This document shows, one piece after another, positions 45,422 to 54,956 of a stretch of 64,000 nt of DNA. Below the pieces are notes generated by a model that saw nothing but the letters and a program-made list of their open reading frames with translations, ran no database searches and was not told the origin of the DNA. Each line of letters begins with the position of its first letter. The stretch's first letter is position 1. Made by a program: the position numbers and the translations under genes. Source of the DNA: Bdellovibrionales bacterium (GTDB taxonomy: Bacteria; Bdellovibrionota; Bdellovibrionia; Bdellovibrionales; UBA1609); the NCBI GenBank assembly GCA_016716765.1, contig JADJVA010000006.1, positions 124,001 to 188,000 on the forward strand, read 5' to 3'.

Positions 45422-47608
45422 ATGATTGATTCACCTTCCCTATTTTTTCGGCTTATCGCCTTTATCTCACTTTTTGTTGTCGTCAGCACTTTGAACGCAT
45501 CCCCTCGTCCATTGGCTCTGGAATCGGCAGAACCAGAGAATTCGCTTCTCGTCATGGGAGGGAGTTTCAGTCCGATTACTGAAATGCATTTGGCCCTTAT
45601 GGCCGACACTCTCTATGAACACTCTTTTCCTCGCGGCGTCTTTCTCGTGGCAAATCCCTACAAAGAGGGTGCCGAGAAGGTGGATGTGGTCCTGAAGTTG
45701 ACTCAGGTGGCAGTGGAGAGTTTCGATTTTATTCTACGAAAACGTAATATTCCTTTTCGCGATTTTCGCATTGTAGGCCCAGGACATGTGACTTGGGTCT
45801 CTAAGGCGGGTCGTTTGGTTCGCCTTGAGATGTCTCGGTTCGATGTCGAGAATCAAATTAGCGAATCTATTGATTCGATCTTGCATTTTCGGAAATTGGT
45901 TGGGCATCCTCGTAATCTTTGGTGGTTAGCAGGGGGAGACAGTGGTGCCAGCATGCCAAAATGGGGTCCGAGGTGGCAGGAGATGTTTGAAAACACGAAC
46001 ATGATTTTTATTGGACGCCAAAGCTCTCCTGGAGAGACTTCCATTGATCACACACTCAATAACCCCTTACAACAGATTTACCCACAAGACTTTTTGGAAA
46101 GATATGAATACAGAAGAGAAGGAAATGTCCATTTTTATCAAGCCCGCGAGAGGCTTCGTCCGTCTCTTTATATTTTGAACAGGAGAACCTTGCCGATCAG
46201 TAGCACAAAAGTCCGTCAGTCTCTTTTGACTGAAAGCCAAGGTGAGGCTCAGATGATGTTAACTCCTGCGGTCTATCGAGCCATCCTTGAGGGTTCCCAT
46301 TATCAATCCGCTCGCGTGCACCTCTCTCGTCAAAATCTAGAGACTCTTCTCGTTGATGAATTGCGAAAAATTGAAGAGGGAAGGAACGACTCAAACGAAT
46401 ATGTTCTCTTCATCAAAAATCTCATTTCCAACATCACAGCCCTGAAACCATCTGGTCCATCGGTGTCCGCCCCGCCACCGGAGCGATCTCCAAATGTTTC
46501 GATGGAGAACCAACTCTTTCCTGGAGCTTTGCGAACTACCACGAAAATTCCAAAGAGCTTGGTTTCTCTTCGTCGCCAACTTTTACTTGGCGATCCCAGA
46601 TTTCTCGTGAGCCGGATGGCTATTCGTAACGGGTATGCCATAAAACCCGACCAAGAAATTACATTCAATCTCGTGAAAAGCCAGATGAGTCATGATTTAC
46701 CCCTCTCTGTTCGTCAAGCTGCCGATCGACATATTGATTGGCTCGATCTCAATATTTCAATTAATGAGCTGAGGAATATTCTTGGCGATGGGCCTTTGGC
46801 AGAGCAATTGGAGATTTCGTCAAGGGATGAACAAGGTGCACTCGCCAATTATCTGGCTGTCGCGATTCATAATGATGCTCGACTGCGAACTAGATTTGAA
46901 CTCTTTTCAACCCGACGCTATTTTTCGCGTTTGGCATTTGGCTCAGTCAGGCCGGAGTTTCAATCTGAATTGAATCGAGAAGAGAAGTCATTTGAAACTT
47001 GGGCGAAGTCGTTTATCAATTCCCTCGAAAATATTCTGACTCGTTCTCAGATAGCAAAGCTCATTGATGCGATTGCGGACGTCTATATCATCTCTCGAAC
47101 CGCCTCACTGAGGCCTGGATTGCTCGAGACAAACGAATTCTGGACAGATTTCTTAAGCCTTGCGGTGACGGGATATCCTGGAGAGGTTTTAGATCTGAGT
47201 AAAGATTTGATTAAGAAGAAGGTGGTCTTTCGATTGGCTCTCATAGGGCGATTGCTTCCACTTATTCATTTAAAAAGTGGACCTGAATCAAAAAGTCATC
47301 TGGAGATAGACGTTCGTATCAGCTACAACGGCCACTCCATCGGATATTTTGATCGGTCAGTTTTTGTTCCTGCCTCGAGTATGGATCAATTGGAGTCTCA
47401 GCTTTTCAGCGATCGGAGGCAGGAAGGAATTTATCATCTTGCCGTATTGTCTGGCGCCAAAAAGTACCTGGATACTTTTTATGACTCCAATGTCTTTCTT
47501 GAAGGAAATGATCCCTTTGGACCGATAAAAATGGATTTTTTTGCTGACCCTCAACCTTTATTTTTGTCAACTTTAACCGGTCGACCTTCTCCGAAAACTG
47601 GAAAATAA
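45422..47608 (+). CDS. Exported NadD/NMNAT-like nucleotidylyltransferase-domain protein
   Basis: About 728 residues from ATG 45422 (TTG 45404 is in frame). Signal peptide (about 8-27). Residues about 40-300 follow the nicotinate/nicotinamide nucleotide adenylyltransferase fold: GGSFSPITEMH fits the GxFxPx(H/T)xxH box, LVANPYK, WWLAGGDSGASMPKWGPRWQE (family GaDs...W), FIGRQ, and ISSTKVRQSL (family ISSTxxR), then TPAVYRAI. Both nucleotide-binding boxes look intact. The remaining 400 residues are helical, with no family recognised. An exported enzyme of this family is unusual. Its stop (TAA 47606) may be artificial: the next gene lacks a ribosome site and its frame is open across the junction. 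Confidence 0.75.
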   Translation: MIDSPSLFFRLIAFISLFVVVSTLNASPRPLALESAEPENSLLVMGGSFSPITEMHLALMADTLYEHSFPRGVFLVANPYKEGAEKVDVVLKLTQVAVESFDFILRKRNIPFRDFRIVGPGHVTWVSKAGRLVRLEMSRFDVENQISESIDSILHFRKLVGHPRNLWWLAGGDSGASMPKWGPRWQEMFENTNMIFIGRQSSPGETSIDHTLNNPLQQIYPQDFLERYEYRREGNVHFYQARERLRPSLYILNRRTLPISSTKVRQSLLTESQGEAQMMLTPAVYRAILEGSHYQSARVHLSRQNLETLLVDELRKIEEGRNDSNEYVLFIKNLISNITALKPSGPSVSAPPPERSPNVSMENQLFPGALRTTTKIPKSLVSLRRQLLLGDPRFLVSRMAIRNGYAIKPDQEITFNLVKSQMSHDLPLSVRQAADRHIDWLDLNISINELRNILGDGPLAEQLEISSRDEQGALANYLAVAIHNDARLRTRFELFSTRRYFSRLAFGSVRPEFQSELNREEKSFETWAKSFINSLENILTRSQIAKLIDAIADVYIISRTASLRPGLLETNEFWTDFLSLAVTGYPGEVLDLSKDLIKKKVVFRLALIGRLLPLIHLKSGPESKSHLEIDVRISYNGHSIGYFDRSVFVPASSMDQLESQLFSDRRQEGIYHLAVLSGAKKYLDTFYDSNVFLEGNDPFGPIKMDFFADPQPLFLSTLTGRPSPKTGK

Positions 47609-47628
47609 TCAGAGATCTTTGGGCTCAA

Positions 47629-50103
47629 TTGGAAGCACTGGAAATCTTCTGGCTCAGAAAAAAGAAGGCCTATCCTTTTGAAAGCATAGACTCCGATGTG
47701 CCAGGCTATCTTGAAGCGCTAGAGCAGTATCAATGGCTCCAGGCTGGGCTTGCGAAAAGTATCGATGAGCGAAGAGCAATCAACCACGTTGCGATGGGTA
47801 TCACCGAAGAATTGTCTGATGCTAGGGGTTTAACTCCTAGCGCCCCCGCCTCGAGAGAGGTCTCCTTGGAGATGTTAATCAATGAAATTATCAGCGATAC
47901 ATTCAGGAAGTATATTGTCAGTTTTCCCAGCGGACCTCTCGGTTCTGATCTTCGAGTCGCCCTGCAAAGCTTGAGTGCGCTAACTTTCGATGAGCTTAAG
48001 AATTTGAGACTTGAGGACTTGCTTTTTCATGTTTTGAAAAGGCAGCATCCAGTTTCAGATCCAGAGGTCAATCGTCGCAAGGCCAAAGAAATATGGGGTG
48101 GGCTCAATCAAAAGTACGGCCTTACCAACGAAGTCATATTGCGGCCAATGAATGTGTCTGACGAGGGTACCTATCGTTCGGAAGGTCCAATTCACTTTGA
48201 GATGAAAAGAGCTGATTTACATCCGCTCTTCGATCTCGATGCTCCGAGTTCATTGATAGATCTGGACGTTTATATCAAGAGGAAATGGGGTGGATTGAAT
48301 CATATCGCTCGACCTGATCAAGTCATATTCTCGGAACTAGGAACCTACGACACGATTCGAAGTCTTAGGCTTCAAGGCTATCGTGAATTTTTTCAGGTTA
48401 ACTCCTCCTACGCGATGAGGGGTTCGAAAACCATGCTTGCGTTTAAACCCATGCGGGCAGAGCCGTTGATCATCTTTCATAGCTTTATTGGTGTTGATCT
48501 ATTGCATCACAAGAAAATGCAGTTGGCGGTAGATTTTCGCGACGATTTTAAAAGCGTTAGGATTTTGACTTCGGACGGGCCAAAGTCGTGGGAGCAGACG
48601 GCTGAAGTTCTTGCCAAGGGAGTTCAGAGATTGCCTGGTCACCGCATTGATGATCTTGTGCTGGGTTACGGGGAAGTCATTGCTAGCGTCCTTGAGCAGG
48701 ATCGCTCCGTCCATCATATCGAAACGAGTCGTCTGGGCGATTTTGCTGAGATAGCCTATTTTGCTGTTTTGGGCAAAAGCGGTATTCCAAGAAATGTCGT
48801 AGTGGTGATCAGAATGGACTATCGCTATTTCGGTAAGTTCGTTTTGCCATTGATTCGTCCTTTTCTTGAACGTGGCGTCGATCGAGTTATTTTTGCTGGC
48901 TCCGGTGGAGTCACGGATCCACAGGTCGGCAAACATAGGATAGTAGCTCCTAGGAATTTCATGTTGTTGAACGATTCGGGACAGGTCAATAGTCTACCAG
49001 GAATTGTGAATGACCTCTATGATTTAGCACCCTTTGGTGTGGTCTATTCGGGGCCTCATATATCCGTTCCTTCTCCGCTCGTCGAATCACGACAGCTTGT
49101 TCGGCGACTCAGAGACAAGAATCGCATTCTTTCGATTGATGTTGAGGGTTCTCAAATAGCCAATCTGATTCGAGAATTTAATGAGCGGACGAATCGAAAT
49201 ATTCGCTATGCTTCCGCCTACATTGTGACAGATGTTCCCCAAGTGGAGGACTCGGCAAGGGCCAATTTCGGACTTCACAAGCCCGATTTTGAGGGGAAGA
49301 AGAAGGCCAAGGAACTTTATGCCCTTTTGGTTAAGCTCGTTTTGGGTCTTCCCACGCGAATGGGATATTCTGCGCACAGTTCTCTCATTGCACAATACTA
49401 TCTAAGGCAGTTTCAAAGCTTCTCAGATAATTCTGATTTGGACGGGATGAGGGATCTTTTTCAGGATGTTCGCGTTCGGCATGCTCAAGTTATTGAGCTT
49501 TCCAGGAGAGGGGAGCGTGTGTCGCGTGGATTAATCAAGACTTACGGTGACCTTTTAGCTCATTTTGAGAGATCTGTTTCTCCGGATAGAAATGGAGATG
49601 CACATATACATACACACGCACACGCAACTGCAGAGGCGTCTGATGCGCATGTCTATGGTGAATTGCATGGTTTGACTCTTGCCTATCAGCGGGCGATCGT
49701 GCTCCAGTCCATGACTCGATCCGCAACTTTAAATACGGGAGATGTTGTTTATCTTCGTGGCAGCCAAGTGGACGCGGAAACCCTTGCTCAATCTGTTCAA
49801 GGGGCTCATCGGGCCGTCGATTGGATATTTGCGCATCATCAAAGACCGATGACCGAGGCTGATGTTAAAGAACTTCACAGCTATCTGACTGAAGGAGTCC
49901 TTTCGAAAGAACATCAAGGTGTGTTTTCGAACTTTGATTACACTGCGGTCACAGGTGAGACAAGGACCTCTGCGCTGGCTCTCAAAGAATTTTTGCCTGG
50001 TTGCAATCAGTGGAGCCCAGTTATCAAATGGCCATTGAGGCGTTTACGCGATACGAAGCGATTCATCCTCACAAGGATGGGAGCGGGCGCATCTCAGAAT
50101 TGA
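47629..50103 (+). CDS. Nucleoside phosphorylase-like plus Fic protein, main frame (runs out before the Fic motif)
   Basis: The frame is open from before 47551 and a TTG at 47629 is only nominal, as no ribosome site is seen. A helical N-terminal part leads to a PNP/MTAN-type nucleosidase-like domain (about residues 340-560): FAGSGGVTDPQVG near 422, HISVPSPLVESR, SIDVEGSQIANLI near 502, and SAYIVTDVPQ. A His-rich stretch lies near 655-680 (GDAHIHTHAHA). The start of a Fic domain follows (VKELHSYLTEGV). After the T5 tract at 49990-49994 the frame becomes nonsense and ends at 50103; the Fic signature continues in the -1 frame. It follows the nucleotidylyltransferase-like gene directly. Confidence 0.7.
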   Translation: MEALEIFWLRKKKAYPFESIDSDVPGYLEALEQYQWLQAGLAKSIDERRAINHVAMGITEELSDARGLTPSAPASREVSLEMLINEIISDTFRKYIVSFPSGPLGSDLRVALQSLSALTFDELKNLRLEDLLFHVLKRQHPVSDPEVNRRKAKEIWGGLNQKYGLTNEVILRPMNVSDEGTYRSEGPIHFEMKRADLHPLFDLDAPSSLIDLDVYIKRKWGGLNHIARPDQVIFSELGTYDTIRSLRLQGYREFFQVNSSYAMRGSKTMLAFKPMRAEPLIIFHSFIGVDLLHHKKMQLAVDFRDDFKSVRILTSDGPKSWEQTAEVLAKGVQRLPGHRIDDLVLGYGEVIASVLEQDRSVHHIETSRLGDFAEIAYFAVLGKSGIPRNVVVVIRMDYRYFGKFVLPLIRPFLERGVDRVIFAGSGGVTDPQVGKHRIVAPRNFMLLNDSGQVNSLPGIVNDLYDLAPFGVVYSGPHISVPSPLVESRQLVRRLRDKNRILSIDVEGSQIANLIREFNERTNRNIRYASAYIVTDVPQVEDSARANFGLHKPDFEGKKKAKELYALLVKLVLGLPTRMGYSAHSSLIAQYYLRQFQSFSDNSDLDGMRDLFQDVRVRHAQVIELSRRGERVSRGLIKTYGDLLAHFERSVSPDRNGDAHIHTHAHATAEASDAHVYGELHGLTLAYQRAIVLQSMTRSATLNTGDVVYLRGSQVDAETLAQSVQGAHRAVDWIFAHHQRPMTEADVKELHSYLTEGVLSKEHQGVFSNFDYTAVTGETRTSALALKEFLPGCNQWSPVIKWPLRRLRDTKRFILTRMGAGASQN

Positions 50104-50548
50104 TTGCTCAACATCTTCTTTTGCGTGGCGGACTTTCGCCTCTCCTCTTTCCGAATCGATTTGATATTAATTACATTTTAGTTTTGAGTCGGAATGGGGG
50201 TTTCGTCGATAGTCGGCGAGAATTTGTTGCTGAACTCGTCCGCAACACCGCGGCTTTTGCAGAAGGAATTCGTCGAGCATCTGGTCACAGTGCCGTCGTG
50301 AATGCGAAATTTAATTCTGATAGTGGTCATCTCGACTTAGAACTCCACGATGGGAGAGAACTGCAAATCAAGGTTTTTATGTAGCCGATCGGCCCATCGC
50401 TCTTGAGCGCGAAGTGCGCAATTTTGTCAAAGAGTCTGACCTTCCTGCGGCACTGCCAGCCGTTTTGGTTCAGAGGAAGGAATATGGGGCCTATTATGTC
50501 TTCGAGCCGCGAGGATTGTGTCGTCGGGCTCTCATTCAGAGTCTCTGA
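50001..50548 (+). pseudogene. C-terminal Fic-domain fragment in two further frames
   Basis: Continues the preceding gene after a -1 shift at T5 (49990-49994). It contains the Fic signature IHPHKDGSGRISEL (50061-50099), a variant of HPFxDGNGRxxR that keeps the catalytic His but has Ser for Asn and Glu for the last Arg. The frame stops at 50384 just after a second T5 tract (50374-50378); one more T there restores a third frame (YVADRPIALEREVRNF...) to a TGA at 50546-50548. No inhibitory SxxxEG motif is seen nearby. Fic enzymes transfer AMP or related groups onto proteins. Confidence 0.65.
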
Positions 50549-50559
50549 TTTCTCACCGT

Positions 50560-50583
50560 TTGGTTGGTTGGTTGGTTGGTTGG
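50560..50583. repeat. Tetranucleotide repeat (TTGG)x6
   Basis: Six perfect TTGG units, 12 bases after the reconstructed Fic stop and about 140 bases before the next gene. Short tandem repeats of this kind can slip during replication and change gene expression, though this one lies outside any frame I support. Confidence 0.9.
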
Positions 50584-50721
50584 CTGATTGGCAGGTCAAA
50601 TTTCTGTTTGGAGCGAATGGCACGGAACCTGCAAAAGCAGCGGTCCGATAGCGGACTTCTAAATATCTAAGTAAGAGATCTATTCGTTGAAAACGAACCT
50701 TCATTCAGTGAGGAGATAAGG

Positions 50722-53700
50722 GTGATTGAGCATCTATTCGATTCTAAGACATGGGCCATTGAAATTGGGCGGTTTGGATTTTTAGGTCAGAAGGCCAAAA
50801 GGATCCTCATCTTTTTTGCTGCCATGGCATTCTGTTTTGCCTCGGCCGGCGCGCAGACTTTGCTCACTCTCGATGCCAGTGGTGCGGACGGCCTAGACGG
50901 TTCTATTGAGCGTGATTACTCAACAAGCCCGGGAGCATCATCTGGTCACGGGCGCGGAGGGCACGCGGCATCGTCTTCGACCCCAGGTCAACCCGGTGGC
51001 TTGATTGATATCCTGATGAGGGATTTGAGCCCTGCCGGACAAAGCGCCATCATCAGCATTTCTGGAAGCGTTGGTAAAAACAGTTTCAATCGATCAATTG
51101 AATATCGGCCTACGGATCAGTTTATTCTTCTCGATACTCGGGGGGGGCGTGGGGGCAACGGCGGGCATGGAGGAGACGGTGAAGGCGGATGCAATGGGCG
51201 AGACGGGTCCAATGCGACAAGAAGTAGCAGAGGTGGCAACGGAACCGATGGTTGTGACGGGGGAGATGGAGGACCTGGGACCCCAGGCTCGCCCGGAGGT
51301 CCTGGTGGCACAGTGCGAGTTCGGTTGGATCAGAATGACACCCATCTCATTATGCTCGTTCGACCTGATGTGAGCGGAGGAGCAGGTAGCAAACCCGGCA
51401 AGAGCGGCAAGGGGGGCAGTGGGGGCCGTCGAGGGGATGGCGGCAGTGGATATTCTTGGACGACCACTCGAGTCACGGGGCGAAGATGTGACTCGGACTA
51501 TACGGTCAATAATAGCAATGGTTCTCGAACAGTTAAGAAGGGAGCCTGTCATGATGTGACAACGACTGATTCCCACTCCAATCCCGGCGGGTTTGATGGA
51601 TCAAATGGAAGGGATGGGGTAACTCGGAATAACCCCGTTTCGGGCGGGCCCCCAGGACCCAATGGGAAGTTCGAGGTGATCGTTCAAAACGAGGATGGTT
51701 CATCTGACACTTATGCACGCCCATACAATCTTGAACTTAGAAGTTTTACAATGCTGGATGAAAATAGGGATGGGATTTTTGAATTTGGCGAGAGGGTTTT
51801 GATCAGTGGGATCACTGTAAAAAATGTGGGACAAATGCCAACGCCTGCGGGGAAATCCGACGTGCTTGTGTTGTTGGGCTCTTCCACTTGGGCGATTGCA
51901 GACCCTGCAATGCTCAAGGTTCCCCAGCTGAAGGCGGGCATGGAGTATACCCTCCCGGATCAATTGAGCTTTGTGATCAAGGACAGTGGGCTTGTCGGAA
52001 CTGACAAGAGAGCTGTTGTTGAGGATCGAATAACGCCGATCGCAAAAGTCACGAGGGTCGAGAAGACATTTGAGGGTTTTCGATTGCCCAAAACCCTAAC
52101 GGTCACCTATCCAGTTGAAATAACACCTATTGATGTGCGGCCTTCGATAGGTCCGGGAGAGAGGGCGCGTATCGTTTGGAAGGTGAAAAACTTATCGAAA
52201 AAGGCTTACGGTGCGAATTCAGAACTGAAGAGGATTTTATCAACGGACCTGAAATTGGTGGGTGGTGATGCCCAGAAAGACCAAATCTCTTATTTGGTCC
52301 CAACGGATCAAAAATCTTGGAATTTAACAGACGGGTTTATTCAGGCTATCACTCAAATACCTCCTGGCGGCGAAGTTCTCATAGAGGGAGAAGTTGCGAT
52401 AGGAGCCGAGGCATTGCCCTACACCAACTTTGAGTTGAGTTCTGGTTTGAATCTGCAAGCCTATGGAGAAAGTGCTCCCAGAAAAATTCAGAAAAACTCC
52501 TTCTCTATTCGAGTGGCTCAAGTGTACTCACATGATCCAGAGGCCTCTTTGCTCTTATTAGCCGACAAGGATTCGAATCGAGAGGAAATCCTTGCATGGA
52601 AGAAGCTGACAGAAAAAATCGGTCTTAAAATGAACATTTGGGATGTCTCTTATTACGGATTCTTTTCGTTGACGAGAATCTTGGAAAAACAGCGAGACAC
52701 TTTCGAAAATATGTATGCTCACAAAACCATCATTGTGCCAGTAGGTTCAAATCAAAATTTGCAAACAGAAAAACCCTTGGACTTTCTGTCGCGCACCGAA
52801 TTTCTTCGAGCTGCGGTCCGCACGAAGTTAAACATGCTTGTGTTGGGCGGGGAGTTGGGCACAGAGAGCGGCCTGACCGCCTCATTGCTCAGACCAGACG
52901 AACCTCGGTTGACGAGTGTTGCAAGCATTGAAGAGGCACTTAAGGCCTCTGAAAAATACGGCTCTTTTGACGAGACAGAACTTCCTGGACCAGGTTACAG
53001 CATTTCGGTGATGTCCACTCAATTTTCAAAACCTGTACCAGAGGAATTGATCGCACGGGCAGAAGAATTTTTAAGTCAGATGAAGAAAGACAATCCGTCG
53101 CTTGGATTTCGAATTGAATCTGGTTTTAGTGGTGCAATCAGTGAACCAGGCACTCTTCGAGATACCTATCATTTAGGGAGCCTTGAGGTCATACCTGTTC
53201 ATCGACGCGACTCGGGCCGACTTGTTGTACTTTCGGTTCCAAATCAGGAGCTCCGCAGCACTGACTACATTCTCAGTCAGGAAAATTTGCGAGCTCTCTT
53301 GCTTGGTCTGAGCCTAAAAGAGAAGGTAAAAACTTTTCGCAAAGCTCTGGACTCTGGCGATTCTGTTTTAGAAAAAGCCACTCGTGATGCTCTTATTTAT
53401 GAGGTGGCATTTCGGCTTCAAACGGCCGCTCATGAAAAAGAAGGCTCTGAGGCGGCCAAAAAACTAGACGCCTTATTGTCCGAGCTATTGGAATATTCGG
53501 TCAAGTCTGGACCCTTTTCCAAGAATCCAGCAAGAGTGTACGAGTTGATAGCCTCCGTTGACCTATTCGCTGCAAAGGTATTGGAGGGTTCCTCTCGCGC
53601 AGCTGTTCAAGATAAATGGGAATCTTCGATCAGGAAGACCTTGTTGAACGCGAGTGGCGTTTCTAGTTCTACCGATAGAAAAGCAGTCGAAGAGGAAATC

Positions 53701-53880
53701 AAAAAGGCGGCTCGATTCTTGGAAGAAAAGGCGCGGACTCGAAAGAGCATCCTGCCTGGAATTAGCAAAGTTGATAATTATCGCCATCTTTTACTGTGGC
53801 CGGCGCTTCATCGAGCGCAAGGGACCGACCGAGACCTTTATGACAGCCAGACGATTTTTAAAAAGGGAGTCACGCCATGA
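50722..53880 (+). CDS. Large exported glycine-rich (collagen-like) protein
   Basis: 1052 residues from GTG 50722, with GAGGAGAT upstream. A signal peptide sits at about 26-45. Residues about 80-330 hold Gly-rich stretches with GGxGG and GxP/GDG repeats (for example RGGNGGHGGDGEGG, GGPGTPGSPGGPGG). From about 335 come beta-sandwich-like domains (LDENRDGIFEFGERVLISGITVKN, resembling CARDB-type folds), then an alpha/beta stretch (about 610-760) and a helical C-terminus. No catalytic motif is seen. It resembles large surface or matrix proteins of predatory and gliding bacteria, but I cannot name the family. Its stop overlaps the next gene by ATGA. Confidence 0.85.
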   Translation: MIEHLFDSKTWAIEIGRFGFLGQKAKRILIFFAAMAFCFASAGAQTLLTLDASGADGLDGSIERDYSTSPGASSGHGRGGHAASSSTPGQPGGLIDILMRDLSPAGQSAIISISGSVGKNSFNRSIEYRPTDQFILLDTRGGRGGNGGHGGDGEGGCNGRDGSNATRSSRGGNGTDGCDGGDGGPGTPGSPGGPGGTVRVRLDQNDTHLIMLVRPDVSGGAGSKPGKSGKGGSGGRRGDGGSGYSWTTTRVTGRRCDSDYTVNNSNGSRTVKKGACHDVTTTDSHSNPGGFDGSNGRDGVTRNNPVSGGPPGPNGKFEVIVQNEDGSSDTYARPYNLELRSFTMLDENRDGIFEFGERVLISGITVKNVGQMPTPAGKSDVLVLLGSSTWAIADPAMLKVPQLKAGMEYTLPDQLSFVIKDSGLVGTDKRAVVEDRITPIAKVTRVEKTFEGFRLPKTLTVTYPVEITPIDVRPSIGPGERARIVWKVKNLSKKAYGANSELKRILSTDLKLVGGDAQKDQISYLVPTDQKSWNLTDGFIQAITQIPPGGEVLIEGEVAIGAEALPYTNFELSSGLNLQAYGESAPRKIQKNSFSIRVAQVYSHDPEASLLLLADKDSNREEILAWKKLTEKIGLKMNIWDVSYYGFFSLTRILEKQRDTFENMYAHKTIIVPVGSNQNLQTEKPLDFLSRTEFLRAAVRTKLNMLVLGGELGTESGLTASLLRPDEPRLTSVASIEEALKASEKYGSFDETELPGPGYSISVMSTQFSKPVPEELIARAEEFLSQMKKDNPSLGFRIESGFSGAISEPGTLRDTYHLGSLEVIPVHRRDSGRLVVLSVPNQELRSTDYILSQENLRALLLGLSLKEKVKTFRKALDSGDSVLEKATRDALIYEVAFRLQTAAHEKEGSEAAKKLDALLSELLEYSVKSGPFSKNPARVYELIASVDLFAAKVLEGSSRAAVQDKWESSIRKTLLNASGVSSSTDRKAVEEEIKKAARFLEEKARTRKSILPGISKVDNYRHLLLWPALHRAQGTDRDLYDSQTIFKKGVTP

Positions 53881-54860
53881 CACAAAAACGAATTCTCGCA
53901 AGTTACTGTCTTTTCATCTTGATAGCTATCGTCCCTGCGTTTGAGGTTTTTTCAAGCGTATCTCCAGGGGCGTGTTATGTGATGTTGCAACCCGAAGATA
54001 CTATCTGGGACTATTACGTTTGTGAAGGCTGTGGCAGTACCGTCTCAGCAAAGCCTGATGTACACAATAGACAAGCTTGTCCCAATTGCCCAAAGCCGCA
54101 CACAACTGAAGCATATGTTGAAACACCAATTGTGGAACGTGACGGAAAACTCTTTGCTCTCCTTCCCGTCTTGTCGGTTCCGGGGACGGAGGAAAATCGG
54201 CAGGCCTTGAGTGGAGAGAAATTTAACTGTCCCTGGTGCAAGTCCAGCACCTTTCAGATTGACGAGCAGTGTCCGGGTTGTGGTGCCCGATTTGATGTTG
54301 ATCACACTTTTACCGGACTCAGCAATATTGCGACTGGACATTCTCATAATCGCGGGGGCCATGCTTCTCAGTCTCCTCTATTGAATAAAAGTGGTGCGGA
54401 GCGCGATCAAACTTCCGCTCAGAGCCCGGACGTGGTGGTCAAAGGCGAAGGCCTTGGTTCAGGCGGTGCATTGCTGGAAAAAAGGACAGAACAGGCCAGA
54501 GCGGCAGGGAGAGGAGGCACATCTGGTGGTCATTTTTCTCGTGTTCCCTTAAAAATTTACGGGCTTGCGGCTGGGGGCTTGCTCCTGGCCACAGTTGGTG
54601 GGGCGTCTTATTGGGGTTCTCTCGGGTCTGTAGAGCCAGGGGTCGTGACGGGGGTCACAAGTACGCAGGTTCAGATCGAGTACGCCGATTCGCCCGAGAC
54701 GAGAAAAACCATTTCTATTTCTCCCGAGAGTGGAGAAGGAGTGGTTGGCTGGAGAGTGGGAGAAAAGGTTCGGATTCATTTGACGAATTGGAGTGGACCA
54801 AAGGGAGCTGAGCGCTACAACGGGGATGCCCACAAGATCGATCCTCCACAAAAAAAGTAA
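53877..54860 (+). CDS. Membrane protein with double zinc ribbon and C-terminal SH3-like domain
   Basis: 327 residues. An N-terminal hydrophobic segment (about 7-27) is followed by two zinc-ribbon units (Cys49/52/68/71 and Cys118/121/132/135). A polar linker with histidines leads to a membrane helix (about 226-248) and a C-terminal beta-rich SH3/KOW-like domain (VEPGVVTGVTSTQVQIEYAD). ATG overlaps the stop of the large Gly-rich protein, so synthesis is coupled and the two may act together, for example in secretion or anchoring. Whether the first segment is a signal peptide or a helix decides on which side the ribbons lie. No family recognised. Confidence 0.75.
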   Translation: MTQKRILASYCLFILIAIVPAFEVFSSVSPGACYVMLQPEDTIWDYYVCEGCGSTVSAKPDVHNRQACPNCPKPHTTEAYVETPIVERDGKLFALLPVLSVPGTEENRQALSGEKFNCPWCKSSTFQIDEQCPGCGARFDVDHTFTGLSNIATGHSHNRGGHASQSPLLNKSGAERDQTSAQSPDVVVKGEGLGSGGALLEKRTEQARAAGRGGTSGGHFSRVPLKIYGLAAGGLLLATVGGASYWGSLGSVEPGVVTGVTSTQVQIEYADSPETRKTISISPESGEGVVGWRVGEKVRIHLTNWSGPKGAERYNGDAHKIDPPQKK

Positions 54861-54956
54861 GTGAGCACGAGACGAAGGTCAGGACGTCCTTCATTTGTTC
54901 CAAAGGAGAATTCTCAAAAGCCGTGACTACCCTCAGAGAGGTGGTTAAATAGAACC

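Noticed and set aside
51140..51320. Possible CRISPR-like or tandem DNA repeat
   Set aside because: The apparent repeats are GGN codons of the glycine-rich protein, without regular spacers.
51094..51576. Minus-strand frame opposite the Gly-rich repeats
   Set aside because: Pro/Ser-rich composition is the expected complement of Gly-rich coding sequence.
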